Virus record (IMG/VR): IMGVR_UViG_3300017971_000139
Coordinates: 1-39,626 of that record
DNA from: a virus
Strand: one strand, 5' to 3'
DNA: 39,626 bases
Under the pieces are notes generated by a model. The model was not told where the DNA came from, did not search any database, and saw only the letters and a list, made by a program, of their open reading frames with translations. A program made the position numbers and the translations under genes. How positions within the stretch are numbered: the first letter of the stretch is position 1; every line of letters begins with the position of its first letter. Shown piece after piece: positions 21,881 to 29,652 of this stretch.

Positions 21881-22456
21881 ATGATTACAGACGTATGTGT
21901 AGGATCTTTTATCAGAGTGTTCGAACCGGCTGAAGACCCCTCAGGGCGCATGAAATACAGCATCTGCCTGCTCTTCGACAAGAGCAACACGAAAGCTATC
22001 GAAGATTTGCAGGCGGCCATTAAGAAAGCCATCCAGAAAGGCAAGGAGACGAAATGGGGTGGCAAAGTCCCCAAGTTCCGCTACGAAGCCCTTCGCGATG
22101 GTGATGAAGCTCTGGAAAATGGCGAGCGTACTACGCCGGAATACGCCAATCGCATGTTCCTGAATGCATCGTGCCTGGAAGACAGCCCGCCGGGTGTCGT
22201 TGGACCGGATGCCAAGCCTCTCATGGATCAGACCATGCTGTACTCTGGCTGCCAAGTACGTGCCGATATCCGCGCCTATCCCTACAAGGCGAAAGGCAAC
22301 TGCGGTGTAGCATGGTGGCTGGATAACGTGATGCTAGTCGCCGACGGCGAGCGTCTCGACGGTAAAATGAACGCGGTCGATGCCTTTGCCGACTACAAAG
22401 TCGATGAAGACGAAGACGACGGCGGAGGCGATCCCGATACCGGTGAGCTCACCTAA
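21881..22456 (+). CDS. ssb: DUF2815-type ssDNA-binding protein (191 aa)
   Basis: The pattern fits DUF2815, an OB-fold ssDNA-binding family of phages: F-I-R-V-F-E-P near 10-16, K-Y-S-I-C-L-L-F-D-K near 25-34, K-W-G-G-K-V-P near 59-65, L-R-D-G-D-E near 71-76, a Y-S-G-C-Q-V-R strand and V-A-W-W-L-D-N-V. The last 20 residues are acidic, as in other SSB proteins that recruit partners through the tail. Codon use is G+C-rich and the gene is flanked by a strong leader and paired hairpins, consistent with high expression. It would coat single strands at the phage fork with the polymerase encoded downstream. Confidence 0.87.
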   Translation: MITDVCVGSFIRVFEPAEDPSGRMKYSICLLFDKSNTKAIEDLQAAIKKAIQKGKETKWGGKVPKFRYEALRDGDEALENGERTTPEYANRMFLNASCLEDSPPGVVGPDAKPLMDQTMLYSGCQVRADIRAYPYKAKGNCGVAWWLDNVMLVADGERLDGKMNAVDAFADYKVDEDEDDGGGDPDTGELT

Positions 22457-22465
22457 CATAATTCC

Positions 22466-22525
22466 GAGGGCGAGTTCGCTCGCCCTCATCCTTAAGCTCA
22501 TACCTCTGGTATGGTCTTAAGGATG
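22466..22525 (+). terminator. Two tandem hairpins after the ssDNA-binding protein gene
   Basis: First, GAGGGCGAG / CTCGCCCTC around TTCG (22466-22487). Second, CATCCTTAAG / CTTAAGGATG (22487-22496 and 22516-22525) enclosing CATACC / GGTATG with a three-base loop, 16 pairs in all. Neither has a T-tract. The second sits just upstream of the next gene's ribosome site, so it may protect the upstream message and limit read-through. Confidence 0.75.
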
Positions 22526-22547
22526 ATAACTCTAACCAGGAGGAATT

Positions 22548-22766
22548 ATGGCAGCAAAACGGGATATTAATATTCGTGGTATCCACATGAAAGTCTACGA
22601 AAAGAGTATCGTCGTAGGCTCTGATACTATGTATTTCCGAGATGAGATACATCAAGATCAGATTGAGGCACTCAGTAATATCATCAAGAAGGCTATTATC
22701 CACGGCAAACAGAAAAAGGTAGATCAGTTTCAGATGTTTAAACGTCAACTCTTGGAGGTAAAATGA
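22548..22766 (+). CDS. Hypothetical 72-aa protein before the polymerase
   Basis: ACCAGGAGGAATT precedes the ATG. The protein is basic, with a beta-rich first half (INIRGIHMKVYEKSIVVG) and a helical second half (IEALSNIIKKAIIHGKQKK). It overlaps the polymerase start by four bases, so a replication accessory role is possible from position only. Confidence 0.7.
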   Translation: MAAKRDINIRGIHMKVYEKSIVVGSDTMYFRDEIHQDQIEALSNIIKKAIIHGKQKKVDQFQMFKRQLLEVK

Positions 22767-24700
22767 AGAAACTCTCAATTGACTTCGAGACATATAATGA
22801 TCTCGACATTCAGAAAGTCGGTTCATTTAAATATGTGAGCCATCCTTCATGTCGGATTGTTTGTCTCGGATACAGCATCGATGATGCTCCGGCTAAAGTG
22901 TGGGTTCCTAAAAAGGGGCCTGTCCCCAATGACCTTATTCAAGCTATTTGTGATGATGATTACTTCGTCTACGCCTTCAATGCCACTTTTGACTACCAAG
23001 TGTGGCGTAAATTGATGGTTAAAGCCGGCGTAATTCCTGTGCCTTATCATCGATGGATTGACGTTCAGTCTATGTGCGGTCGTTACCGTCTTCCACAAAA
23101 TCTCAAAGACGCAGCTATTGCCCTGAAATGCAACACTCAAAAGATGTCTATTGGTAAAGTCCTCATGAAGAAGTGCTGCTCACCGGGCGGAAAGGCTACA
23201 GCTTTTGACTTCGAACAATTCTACATGTACTGTAAAGCAGACGTCGATGCTATGGTCGAGATCAGGCAAGCATTACCTGCTGACCGTCTTCATCCAGATG
23301 AACAACGATTGTGGGAACTCACCTTTGATATCAATGAACGTGGTGTTCCTGTCAATCGCAAAGAAGTCAAATCCATCATTGAGTATCTTCGTGTCTACTC
23401 AGAAGAACTCATACAAGTTCTTCCTGATGTTACTGAAGGATTTGTTCGTACACCTGGTCAAATCGCCAAGATTAAAAAATATTGTACGAGTAAAGGTGTC
23501 AACCTGCCGAACCTTCAAGCTGACACTGTGACAGAATTCCTTGAGAGCGACTTACCAGAGGATGTGCGTACAGTACTCGAGATCAGACAACTTGCTGGTA
23601 TGACTTCAGTCAAGAAATTCATCCGGTTCTACGAAACCTGGAATAACGGTTATTGTCAAGGAACATTTCAGCATAACGGTGCCGGCACAGGTCGTTGGGC
23701 TTCTAAAGGCCTTCAGCTTCATAACCTACCTCGAGCTAAAGTGGACAACCCTGGCGAGTTTATCGAACAATTTGTAAAGAAAGAGCCCATCGATAAACCG
23801 ATTGCAGTTGCTAAAGCACTTATTCGGCCTATGATCCAGGCACCTGAAGGTAAGATGCTGATCGTGTCTGATTACTCATCGATTGAGAATATCATTCTCG
23901 TCTGGCTCTGCGATGACATAACCGCTCAAGCTAACTATGTTCATCGTGTTTGTCAATACACAGATATGGCAGCATTCCTTTATGCCAAGGACATGCACAG
24001 TGTAACTAGCAGTGAACGTCAAATGGGTAAAGTCATTATTCTTGGCTGTGGCTTTGGCATGGGTGCAAGACGGTTTCAGGGCACTGCAAAAGACTGGGGT
24101 ATCATCGTTTCCGACGAAGAAGCTCAGACTATTATCAACGCATACCGTACCAAGTATAACAAAGTTGAACGTATGTGGTACGCATATGCAAACTGTGCCA
24201 AGAAAGCAGTCATGTATCCTGGCAAGGTATTCAAGACCAGAAAGTGTTCGTTTAAGACGGTCAAAGATCGTAATAACGAGCGCTGGCTTATGATCACTCT
24301 TCCTTCTGGTAGACCACTTTATTATTGGCAGCCTGAACTTAAAGACGACAGATATGGCGCTGTGGTCACATTTCAAGGTGTTGATCCTACCACTTACCGT
24401 ATGCGATCTCAGAAACTAATCCCAGGTACTATCACTGAGAACATCGTTCAGGCGACTGCACGTGATATCCTGGCTAACGGTATGCTCAACATTAAACACC
24501 GTATGCCTGAAGTTGATTTATGCTTGATGGTACACGATGAGGCTGGCGGGATCATTGACGAAGAACTTGTCAAGACTCCTGCAATGGCTGATCGTGCACT
24601 TGACTGTTTTAATAACCTCCTGTGTGATCTACCTGCATGGGCTAACTCACTACCAATGAGGGCTGAAGGTTATGTCGCTAAGCGATACCGTAAAGACTGA
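22763..24700 (+). CDS. Family A DNA polymerase with 3'-5' exonuclease (645 aa)
   Basis: The exonuclease domain has D7-F-E9 (Exo I), a NATFDY segment near 73-78 (Exo II) and YCKADVD near 156-162 (Exo III). The polymerase domain shows TGRWASKGLQLHNLP (309-323), motif A DYSSIE at 370-375, motif B R419-x3-K423 followed by LGCGFG, and motif C HDE at 591-593. There is no 5' nuclease domain. By alignment of motif B, the position of E. coli F762 is Leu (L427) and of Y766 is Phe (F431). It is the replicative polymerase of the phage. GGAGG before the ATG and a four-base overlap couple it to the previous gene. Confidence 0.93.
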   Translation: MKKLSIDFETYNDLDIQKVGSFKYVSHPSCRIVCLGYSIDDAPAKVWVPKKGPVPNDLIQAICDDDYFVYAFNATFDYQVWRKLMVKAGVIPVPYHRWIDVQSMCGRYRLPQNLKDAAIALKCNTQKMSIGKVLMKKCCSPGGKATAFDFEQFYMYCKADVDAMVEIRQALPADRLHPDEQRLWELTFDINERGVPVNRKEVKSIIEYLRVYSEELIQVLPDVTEGFVRTPGQIAKIKKYCTSKGVNLPNLQADTVTEFLESDLPEDVRTVLEIRQLAGMTSVKKFIRFYETWNNGYCQGTFQHNGAGTGRWASKGLQLHNLPRAKVDNPGEFIEQFVKKEPIDKPIAVAKALIRPMIQAPEGKMLIVSDYSSIENIILVWLCDDITAQANYVHRVCQYTDMAAFLYAKDMHSVTSSERQMGKVIILGCGFGMGARRFQGTAKDWGIIVSDEEAQTIINAYRTKYNKVERMWYAYANCAKKAVMYPGKVFKTRKCSFKTVKDRNNERWLMITLPSGRPLYYWQPELKDDRYGAVVTFQGVDPTTYRMRSQKLIPGTITENIVQATARDILANGMLNIKHRMPEVDLCLMVHDEAGGIIDEELVKTPAMADRALDCFNNLLCDLPAWANSLPMRAEGYVAKRYRKD

Positions 24701-24857
24701 TAACCTAGACGACGTCTGCACTTCATGTTTTGAGGACATTCCTCAACATGAGTGCAGGCACTCAAAACGCCCATGCGGGCATCACTGTAACCACGCCTGG
24801 TCTCATGACGAGTGCTGTTGGTGTGGAGAAACTTGGGGAGACCAAGATGAAGCATGA
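24672..24857 (+). CDS. Cys/His-rich zinc-binding protein (61 aa)
   Basis: It starts 29 bases before the polymerase ends, with GAAGG upstream of the ATG. It has eight cysteines (C16, C19, C28, C35, C39, C48, C49, C51) and six histidines, with C-x2-C, CGHHCNH and C-C-W-C clusters, enough for two zinc sites. This density is not expected of a chance frame. Small zinc proteins beside replication genes may bind nucleic acid or host enzymes; the role is unknown. Confidence 0.7.
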   Translation: MSLSDTVKTDNLDDVCTSCFEDIPQHECRHSKRPCGHHCNHAWSHDECCWCGETWGDQDEA

Positions 24858-25149
24858 CCGTGCATATCATGACAAAGTTGCAGGTCAAATCATCTTCGAC
24901 ATTCAGCCGTTGATCATAGATCCGACAGAGCTGTTAAGAGGATGGCATACCCTGCAACCAGCATTGCCAGAGATCGATGATATCTCAATGATCTTCACAA
25001 TGCTGAAGGTAGAAGCCCAGACCAAGAGCCGACAATTCATCCTGAATAGGCTGAAGAGTCGCTTGGCCAAAATTGTAACTGACGAAATACTGGAGATTGC
25101 AAATGACGTCATTAGGGAAGCTAAAGCCGAGTACCCGCGGCCCGTCTGA
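24847..25149 (+). CDS. Hypothetical 100-aa helical protein
   Basis: The ATG at 24847 follows GGGAGACCAAG and overlaps the zinc-protein gene by 11 bases. The frame is open further upstream but without coding logic. The protein appears mainly helical (SRQFILNRLKSRLAKIVT, then EILEIANDVIREAKAEYP). It overlaps the VRR-NUC gene by 47 bases. No family is recognised. Confidence 0.65.
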   Translation: MKHDRAYHDKVAGQIIFDIQPLIIDPTELLRGWHTLQPALPEIDDISMIFTMLKVEAQTKSRQFILNRLKSRLAKIVTDEILEIANDVIREAKAEYPRPV

Positions 25150-25516
25150 AAAGTCTGTCGAGAAGTACTTTAAAGAACAAATAGAGTTTCATCTCGGCGG
25201 TAAAGCATTTAAATTTACCTCGCCAGGTACTAGAGGAATGCCAGACAGAATTGTATTCTTACCTGACGGTTATTGTCTTCTAGTAGAATTGAAAAAGCCT
25301 AAAAGTGCTACTAGAAAAGCTCAACAGATGATTCATAAAATGTTAAACCGTATGGGCCATCAAGTCTTTGTGGTCAATAGTAAAGAGGCCGTCGATAAAT
25401 TCATCGACTTTTTAATCACATCACCTGAAGAGGAGAAAACCAATGGCGATCATGCAGTGCAAGACGTACAAACCGAAGAAGATGTTGTGGCCGTCGATAG
25501 CGGAGATCAAGTATAA
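25103..25516 (+). CDS. VRR-NUC domain nuclease (137 aa)
   Basis: The ATG at 25103 has TGGAG upstream. Residues about 10-110 match the VRR-NUC form of the PD-(D/E)XK fold: an early E (EKYFKEQIEFHL), G-T-R-G-M-P-D-R with the catalytic Asp, then L-V-E-L-K-K carrying the E-x-K pair, and a helix R-K-A-Q-Q-M-I-H-K-M. The family acts on flaps or junctions and is common in phage replication modules beside SNF2 helicases, as here. The last 25 residues overlap the ligase gene and are acidic. Confidence 0.88.
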   Translation: MTSLGKLKPSTRGPSEKSVEKYFKEQIEFHLGGKAFKFTSPGTRGMPDRIVFLPDGYCLLVELKKPKSATRKAQQMIHKMLNRMGHQVFVVNSKEAVDKFIDFLITSPEEEKTNGDHAVQDVQTEEDVVAVDSGDQV

Positions 25517-26222
25517 TGGAATATTTGGCCGCTGGGATTCGAAAACTAAACAGTTCTATACTCGCAACGGCAATGTGATTCACGGCCTCGACCATCTCGT
25601 TGATGAACTGTATGATGTCAGCGACCGCGATGGCGAACTTGTGATTCCGAATATGGACTTCTTCGAGATGAACGGCCTGCTCCGGCGGATGGACTTTAAA
25701 CCGGAGTGTGAGTACTGGATCTTCGATGCTCCTACCAACGGGACACATCAAGAGCGCATTGATCTTCTACAACAAGCTCATCCGTACGATGCTGAGTCTA
25801 AGATCAGAGTTGTCGGGTATACGATAGTCGGCAATGAAGCTGAAGCCGACCAATTCTATACTAGTATCATCAGTAAAGCTTATGAGGGCGTCGTTTATAA
25901 ATACGCCCTTGGCCGGTACCATGATGGCAAGCAATATGATGTGCATAAGCGTGTACCTCTCAAAACCATCGAATGTAAGATCATAGGATTTGTCGAAGGT
26001 AAAGGTCAATTTGTCGGATCTCTCGGGGCCTTCCTGGTAGAGTTCCGTGGTAAGCCTGTTAAAGTCGGTGGCGGTCCTGGTGTTACCCACGAGTTTCGTT
26101 ACCAAGTGTGGCATAACCGAGACAAGTATATGGGCCAAATGCTGAAAGTCGGATTCAAGTCCTACACGGCCAAAGGCTCACTCCAGTCACCCAAATACTT
26201 AGGAATAAGGTGGGACATATGA
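25443..26222 (+). CDS. lig: ATP-dependent DNA ligase (259 aa)
   Basis: GAGGAG precedes the ATG. The nucleotidyltransferase motifs are present: motif I as K23-Y-N-G, then R-N-G near 41-43, DGELVI (motif III) near 63-68, W-I-F-D-A (IIIa), E-G-V-V-Y-K (IV) and K-T-I-E-C-K (V). A small OB domain follows (VEGKGQFVGSLGAFLVEF). Motif I normally reads K-x-D-G; Asn here is a modest deviation. It seals nicks after Okazaki-fragment processing. The gene overlaps VRR-NUC by 74 bases and the next small gene by four. Confidence 0.9.
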   Translation: MAIMQCKTYKPKKMLWPSIAEIKYNGIFGRWDSKTKQFYTRNGNVIHGLDHLVDELYDVSDRDGELVIPNMDFFEMNGLLRRMDFKPECEYWIFDAPTNGTHQERIDLLQQAHPYDAESKIRVVGYTIVGNEAEADQFYTSIISKAYEGVVYKYALGRYHDGKQYDVHKRVPLKTIECKIIGFVEGKGQFVGSLGAFLVEFRGKPVKVGGGPGVTHEFRYQVWHNRDKYMGQMLKVGFKSYTAKGSLQSPKYLGIRWDI

Positions 26223-26425
26223 AACCTAGTGATATGTTGAAAAGCGTACTATGTGACCCTAAAGGCGAGCCAAGTTTTCTTGGCTCGCATATGGACCTCA
26301 GAATTATCGCAGAAGCGATTAAACAGGTGGAGTTTCTGGAAGAGCGTTATCATCGTAGTTTGACGGATGACTGGAGACCTCGGGCTGAATACCGAGTTAC
26401 AGGGGATGGAAATGAACCAACTTGA
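26219..26425 (+). CDS. Hypothetical 68-aa protein
   Basis: AAGGTGG precedes the ATG at 26219, which overlaps the ligase stop. The product is mixed in charge, with a central helix (MDLRIIAEAIKQVEFLEERY) and an Arg-rich end. It overlaps the helicase start by 14 bases. It could be a small adaptor of the ligase or helicase; there is no motif. Confidence 0.6.
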   Translation: MKPSDMLKSVLCDPKGEPSFLGSHMDLRIIAEAIKQVEFLEERYHRSLTDDWRPRAEYRVTGDGNEPT

Positions 26426-27797
26426 ACTGCATAAATTCCAACATGCAGGAATAGATTTCTGGTTAAATAACCCTCGCACATATTATGCCATCGATATGGG
26501 CTTGGGTAAGACTGCAATGGTCTTACATGCATTAACCAGAATTAAGGAGCCAGCCTTGGTGCTGGCTCCTTTAACTCCTGTATACAATACTTGGCCCGAC
26601 GAAATTCGCAAATGGAAGATACCTTTAAAGTATTCCATTGTGCATGGTCCGAATAAAATTCGAGCCATCCAAAGAAAAGACGTAGACATCTTTCTCACCA
26701 ACTATGAGACTATACCATTCATTTATGATTTCCTAGAAGGATGTGTCCGTAAGAAAAAGAAATTTCCTTTCAGTGTACTCGTCATAGATGAAGGTACGAA
26801 GATAAAGTCACCCTCTACCAAGAGGCATGACTATCTTCAAGCTATGCGGAGTGTCTTTCCGAAATGGCGTGTAATCCTCTCTGGTACACCTTCACCTAAT
26901 GCTCTTTATGACTTGTGGGCACAGTACTATATCCTCGACGACGGCAAGAGTCTGGGACCTAATTTCCACGCCTTTAGACGTAAACATTATGAACAGTATC
27001 CGTGGGACCACTATGGATGGTATATCCGTGAAGGAGCAGATGACAAAATTCATAGAGCTGTAGCGCCAAGGACATTCCGGCTTGACGAGAAAGATCATCT
27101 CAAAATGCCACCACTTCAATATAACTATATCAAGTTAAACTTGCCACCTAGACTTAAAAAGCAGTATAAGAAGTTCACTGAAGAATTCGTGCTTGAGGTT
27201 AAAGGTATTGAAGTCGCCGCTCTCTCACAAGCTGCTCTTCAAACTAAACTTCGACAATTTCTTCAAGGATTTCTATATTATTATGACAACCCTGATCCTA
27301 AAGCTAAACGCAAAGTCCGTAAGACCGTAGATCTTCATAAGCTTAAACTCAATATGTTGAAAGAATTGGTAGATAGCACGGGCCAGCCTATACTCTGTGC
27401 TATTCAATTCCATCACGAGCTCGCCCAAATCCGTAAAGTATTCCCAGGTACCCCAGCTATAGTCGGTGGAATGCAAGCTCGGGAAAAGTCTAAACTTGTA
27501 CGAGAATGGAATAAAGGCAAGATTCCCTTGCTTATTTGCCATCCTGCGTCTTTGTCGCACGGTGCTAATATTCAAACTGGAGGGCATATAATTGTGTGGT
27601 ATTGTCTGCCTTGGAGTTTGGAGTTACACCAACAGTTTAATAAACGACTGCATAGACAAGGGCAAAAGCATGGCGTTATAATCCACTACCTTCTGGTAAG
27701 AGGCACTATCGATGCTCAAGTAGCGCATGTGCTCAACCAGAAGGACATGACTCAACGGAAACTACTCGACTTCCTGCGAGACCACACAAACTATTGA
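26412..27797 (+). CDS. SNF2-family DNA helicase/translocase (461 aa)
   Basis: The ATG at 26412 is chosen because GGGGATGGAA lies upstream at usable distance. Superfamily 2 motifs are visible: motif I DMGLGKT at 28-34, Ia in LVLAPLTP, motif II as V-I-D-E-G, motif III LSGTPSPN, and in the second RecA domain H-G-A-N-I-Q motif V and H-R-Q-G-Q motif VI. The DEGT box replaces the usual DEAH, as in many phage SNF2 proteins. It would move on double-stranded DNA during replication, recombination or repair, and often neighbours VRR-NUC nucleases. Confidence 0.92.
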   Translation: MNQLELHKFQHAGIDFWLNNPRTYYAIDMGLGKTAMVLHALTRIKEPALVLAPLTPVYNTWPDEIRKWKIPLKYSIVHGPNKIRAIQRKDVDIFLTNYETIPFIYDFLEGCVRKKKKFPFSVLVIDEGTKIKSPSTKRHDYLQAMRSVFPKWRVILSGTPSPNALYDLWAQYYILDDGKSLGPNFHAFRRKHYEQYPWDHYGWYIREGADDKIHRAVAPRTFRLDEKDHLKMPPLQYNYIKLNLPPRLKKQYKKFTEEFVLEVKGIEVAALSQAALQTKLRQFLQGFLYYYDNPDPKAKRKVRKTVDLHKLKLNMLKELVDSTGQPILCAIQFHHELAQIRKVFPGTPAIVGGMQAREKSKLVREWNKGKIPLLICHPASLSHGANIQTGGHIIVWYCLPWSLELHQQFNKRLHRQGQKHGVIIHYLLVRGTIDAQVAHVLNQKDMTQRKLLDFLRDHTNY

Positions 27798-27810
27798 AGA
27801 GGAGGAATTT

Positions 27811-28104
27811 ATGACGACCAATAGAGAACGAGCACTCTTTTGGGAAAAGACAGCTAAAGAGGCTCAGACAGCAGCAGCATACTACCAAAGAGAACTTGAG
27901 AAAGCTCATGCTCTCCTTGGTAGAGTTGTCCATCAAGCTTCTGAACGCTGGGATTCTATCAATTTAACCAAGTACTTTCCGACCGACAATCTGCATCATC
28001 ATCGTACTATCGGAAACCCTGGAGGTAATCGTGTCCACAATAATCGAAAAGATTCAAGATATGCTACAAACGAAGTCACTGAAACTCTACCGAGTGAAGA
28101 CTAG
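27811..28104 (+). CDS. Hypothetical 97-aa protein with coiled-coil start
   Basis: AGAGGAGGAATTT precedes the ATG. Residues 1-45 are a helical, coiled-coil-like region. The following GRVVHQASERWDSINLTKYF and N-L-H-H-H-R-T-I-G-N-P segments resemble short conserved proteins in other phages, though no function is attached. It overlaps the next gene by 74 bases in another frame; the overlapped end is hydrophilic and poorly ordered. Confidence 0.7.
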   Translation: MTTNRERALFWEKTAKEAQTAAAYYQRELEKAHALLGRVVHQASERWDSINLTKYFPTDNLHHHRTIGNPGGNRVHNNRKDSRYATNEVTETLPSED

Positions 28105-28291
28105 TGGTCTTGGCGAAGTATACTGTGTCTCGACTGACCCAACTGCCGCGTATGAGCATATTCGTAGTATCTGGAACAAAGAAGACTATGGTATTCTAAA
28201 AGACCGGCGCCTTGTGTCGGTAGAACTCATAGCTGACTCCAACAAGTATGGAGACAGTGACACACAACTCTTTATAGGAGGTTTTTCATGA
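28031..28291 (+). CDS. Hypothetical 86-aa protein (GTG start)
   Basis: CCTGGAGGTAATC precedes the GTG at 28031. The sequence suggests an alpha-beta fold (LKLYRVKTSGLGEVYCVST, then a helix, then LVSVELIAD) like small phage proteins of unknown role. Its stop overlaps the start of the DHH phosphoesterase gene (ATGA), so they are co-translated. Confidence 0.7.
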   Translation: MSTIIEKIQDMLQTKSLKLYRVKTSGLGEVYCVSTDPTAAYEHIRSIWNKEDYGILKDRRLVSVELIADSNKYGDSDTQLFIGGFS

Positions 28292-29124
28292 AATGTTTTT
28301 TCCACAAATCGGATCTTGACGGCATGTGCTCTGGCGCAATCGTGAAAAAGTTTCACCCGAACTGCGAGATGGTCGGCGTCGATTACCAGGATAGTTTCCA
28401 TGACTTCGAAGTTCACAATGGCGAAGATATCATCGTCGTGGACTTCAGCTTCCCGATGATCGAGATGGACTACATTAACAACAATCATCCTTTCATCTGG
28501 ATTGATCATCATAAGTCGACGATTGAAGAAGCTTTTGCCGAAGGCTTTCTCGCTAACGGCGGTCAATCCCTGGAAGTCGGTACCGCAGCATGTGAGCTTA
28601 CTTGGGAATACTTCTACCCAGAGCGTGAAATGCCCGAGTTCATCCACCTTCTTGGTAGATACGACGTGTGGGATCATGAAGACGAACGCGTGCTACAGTT
28701 CCAATATGGCATGCGTCAATTCGATGATACTTCGCCAGCTGCGCCTATTTGGCATAACTTGTTGGCTCGGGTCATCGATTACCGAGTTATTATCGATGAA
28801 GGTAAACTGATCCTTGCCTACCAGAATAGAGAGAATCGATTGTTTGCCAAGGGCATGGCATTCGTCAGCGAGCTCTTCGGTCTCCGTGCCATCTGCGTAA
28901 ACAAACCGTACTCCAACTCGAAGATCTTTGACTCGGTGTATAACCCTGACCACCATGATATCATGGTAGTCTTCGGTATCAAGCGCGGCACATATAAGTA
29001 CAGCGTCTATTGCGACAAATCCGAAATCGACGTTGGCAAACTCTGCAAGATGTATTATGGAGGTGGTGGTCACCCCGGCGCCGGTGGTTTTCATTCAGAT
29101 CAGTACCTATTTAAAAATTCATAA
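28288..29124 (+). CDS. DHH-family phosphoesterase (NrnA/RecJ-like, 278 aa)
   Basis: The DHH domain metal ligands are visible: H6-x2-D9-x-D11-G, D52 in VDFSF and D73-H74-H75. A DHHA1-type GGGGHPGAGGF motif lies near residue 260. The length fits a compact single-unit enzyme, shorter than RecJ and near oligoribonuclease NrnA. Likely substrates are short oligonucleotides, ssDNA ends or a dinucleotide messenger; degrading cyclic nucleotide defence signals is an attractive but untested option. The coding DNA has more G+C at third positions than its neighbours. It is the last enzyme gene before a large foldback. Confidence 0.85.
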   Translation: MKCFFHKSDLDGMCSGAIVKKFHPNCEMVGVDYQDSFHDFEVHNGEDIIVVDFSFPMIEMDYINNNHPFIWIDHHKSTIEEAFAEGFLANGGQSLEVGTAACELTWEYFYPEREMPEFIHLLGRYDVWDHEDERVLQFQYGMRQFDDTSPAAPIWHNLLARVIDYRVIIDEGKLILAYQNRENRLFAKGMAFVSELFGLRAICVNKPYSNSKIFDSVYNPDHHDIMVVFGIKRGTYKYSVYCDKSEIDVGKLCKMYYGGGGHPGAGGFHSDQYLFKNS

Positions 29125-29147
29125 GAGTTCCGGACTTCGGAGCCTCA

Positions 29148-29223
29148 GAGCTCCATTTTCGAAACTTAATTTAAAATGAGTACCTAAGCCTAGGTTTTCA
29201 ATTTGAGTTCGAAAATGGAGCTC
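29148..29223. repeat. 76-base foldback (cruciform or structured RNA)
   Basis: The outer arms 29148-29163 and 29208-29223 are perfect 16-bp reverse complements. Inside them a second partly paired helix and an ACCTA/TAGGT tip give roughly 33 pairs in total. It lies in the 170-base gap between the DHH gene and the last early gene, with a TGAGCTCCGAGTTTTT end further on (about 29250-29265) that could make an alternative terminator. Confidence 0.8.
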
Positions 29224-29295
29224 TCGTCTTCCAGAAAGCATGTATATGAGCTCCGAGTTTTTAGTTTCTAAGAAATCATAATGGAGACCCCGAAA

Positions 29296-29652
29296 ATGCA
29301 GAAAACATTAAATATTTATCATCGTGGATACTTGAATGCAAAAGCTAAATCCAATGGCTATCCTACAGTAGAAGACTTCCTCCGTGGCTCGTGGGGTAAA
29401 ATCACTACCAAAGAAATGGCGGATAAACTTACGGTATCAACTACTGCAATTCGCCGTTGGGCTGTCAAGCTCGACTTGCCTATAAGAAAGCCTGGTGGAA
29501 GTAAACGGAAACCTGAGTCTACGATAGCACTGGGAGACAAGTGCGAGAAATGTGGATCTGACGAATGGTACAAGACAAGTAAGAAATGCGCGCCGTGTCA
29601 GCGGCGCGCATGTGCTAGATGGTACAAGCGTAGAAAAGCTACTCAAGGGTAA
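29296..29652 (+). CDS. HTH plus zinc-ribbon DNA-binding protein (118 aa)
   Basis: The ATG at 29296 has GGAG nine bases upstream; an ATG at 29281 in frame lacks a ribosome site. Residues about 35-62 form a helix-turn-helix (ITTKEMADKLTVSTTAIRRW). Residues 83-101 hold C83-x2-C86 and C98-x2-C101, a zinc ribbon, followed by an Arg/Lys-rich end. As the last gene of the early operon, facing the late operon, it could be the late-gene activator or a terminator protein; this is inference. Its 3' end overlaps the convergent lysine-rich gene by 14 bases and contains a 10-bp perfect inverted repeat. Confidence 0.8.
   Translation: MQKTLNIYHRGYLNAKAKSNGYPTVEDFLRGSWGKITTKEMADKLTVSTTAIRRWAVKLDLPIRKPGGSKRKPESTIALGDKCEKCGSDEWYKTSKKCAPCQRRACARWYKRRKATQG
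29578..29611 (-). terminator. Candidate late-operon terminator inside the convergent gene
   Basis: ATGCGCGCCG and CGGCGCGCAT pair perfectly around six bases (29586-29611). Read on the minus strand, the stem lies 28 bases past the stop of the last late gene and is followed by TTCTTAC, a short U-rich tail. On the plus strand no T-tract follows, so it fits the late direction. Confidence 0.6.
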
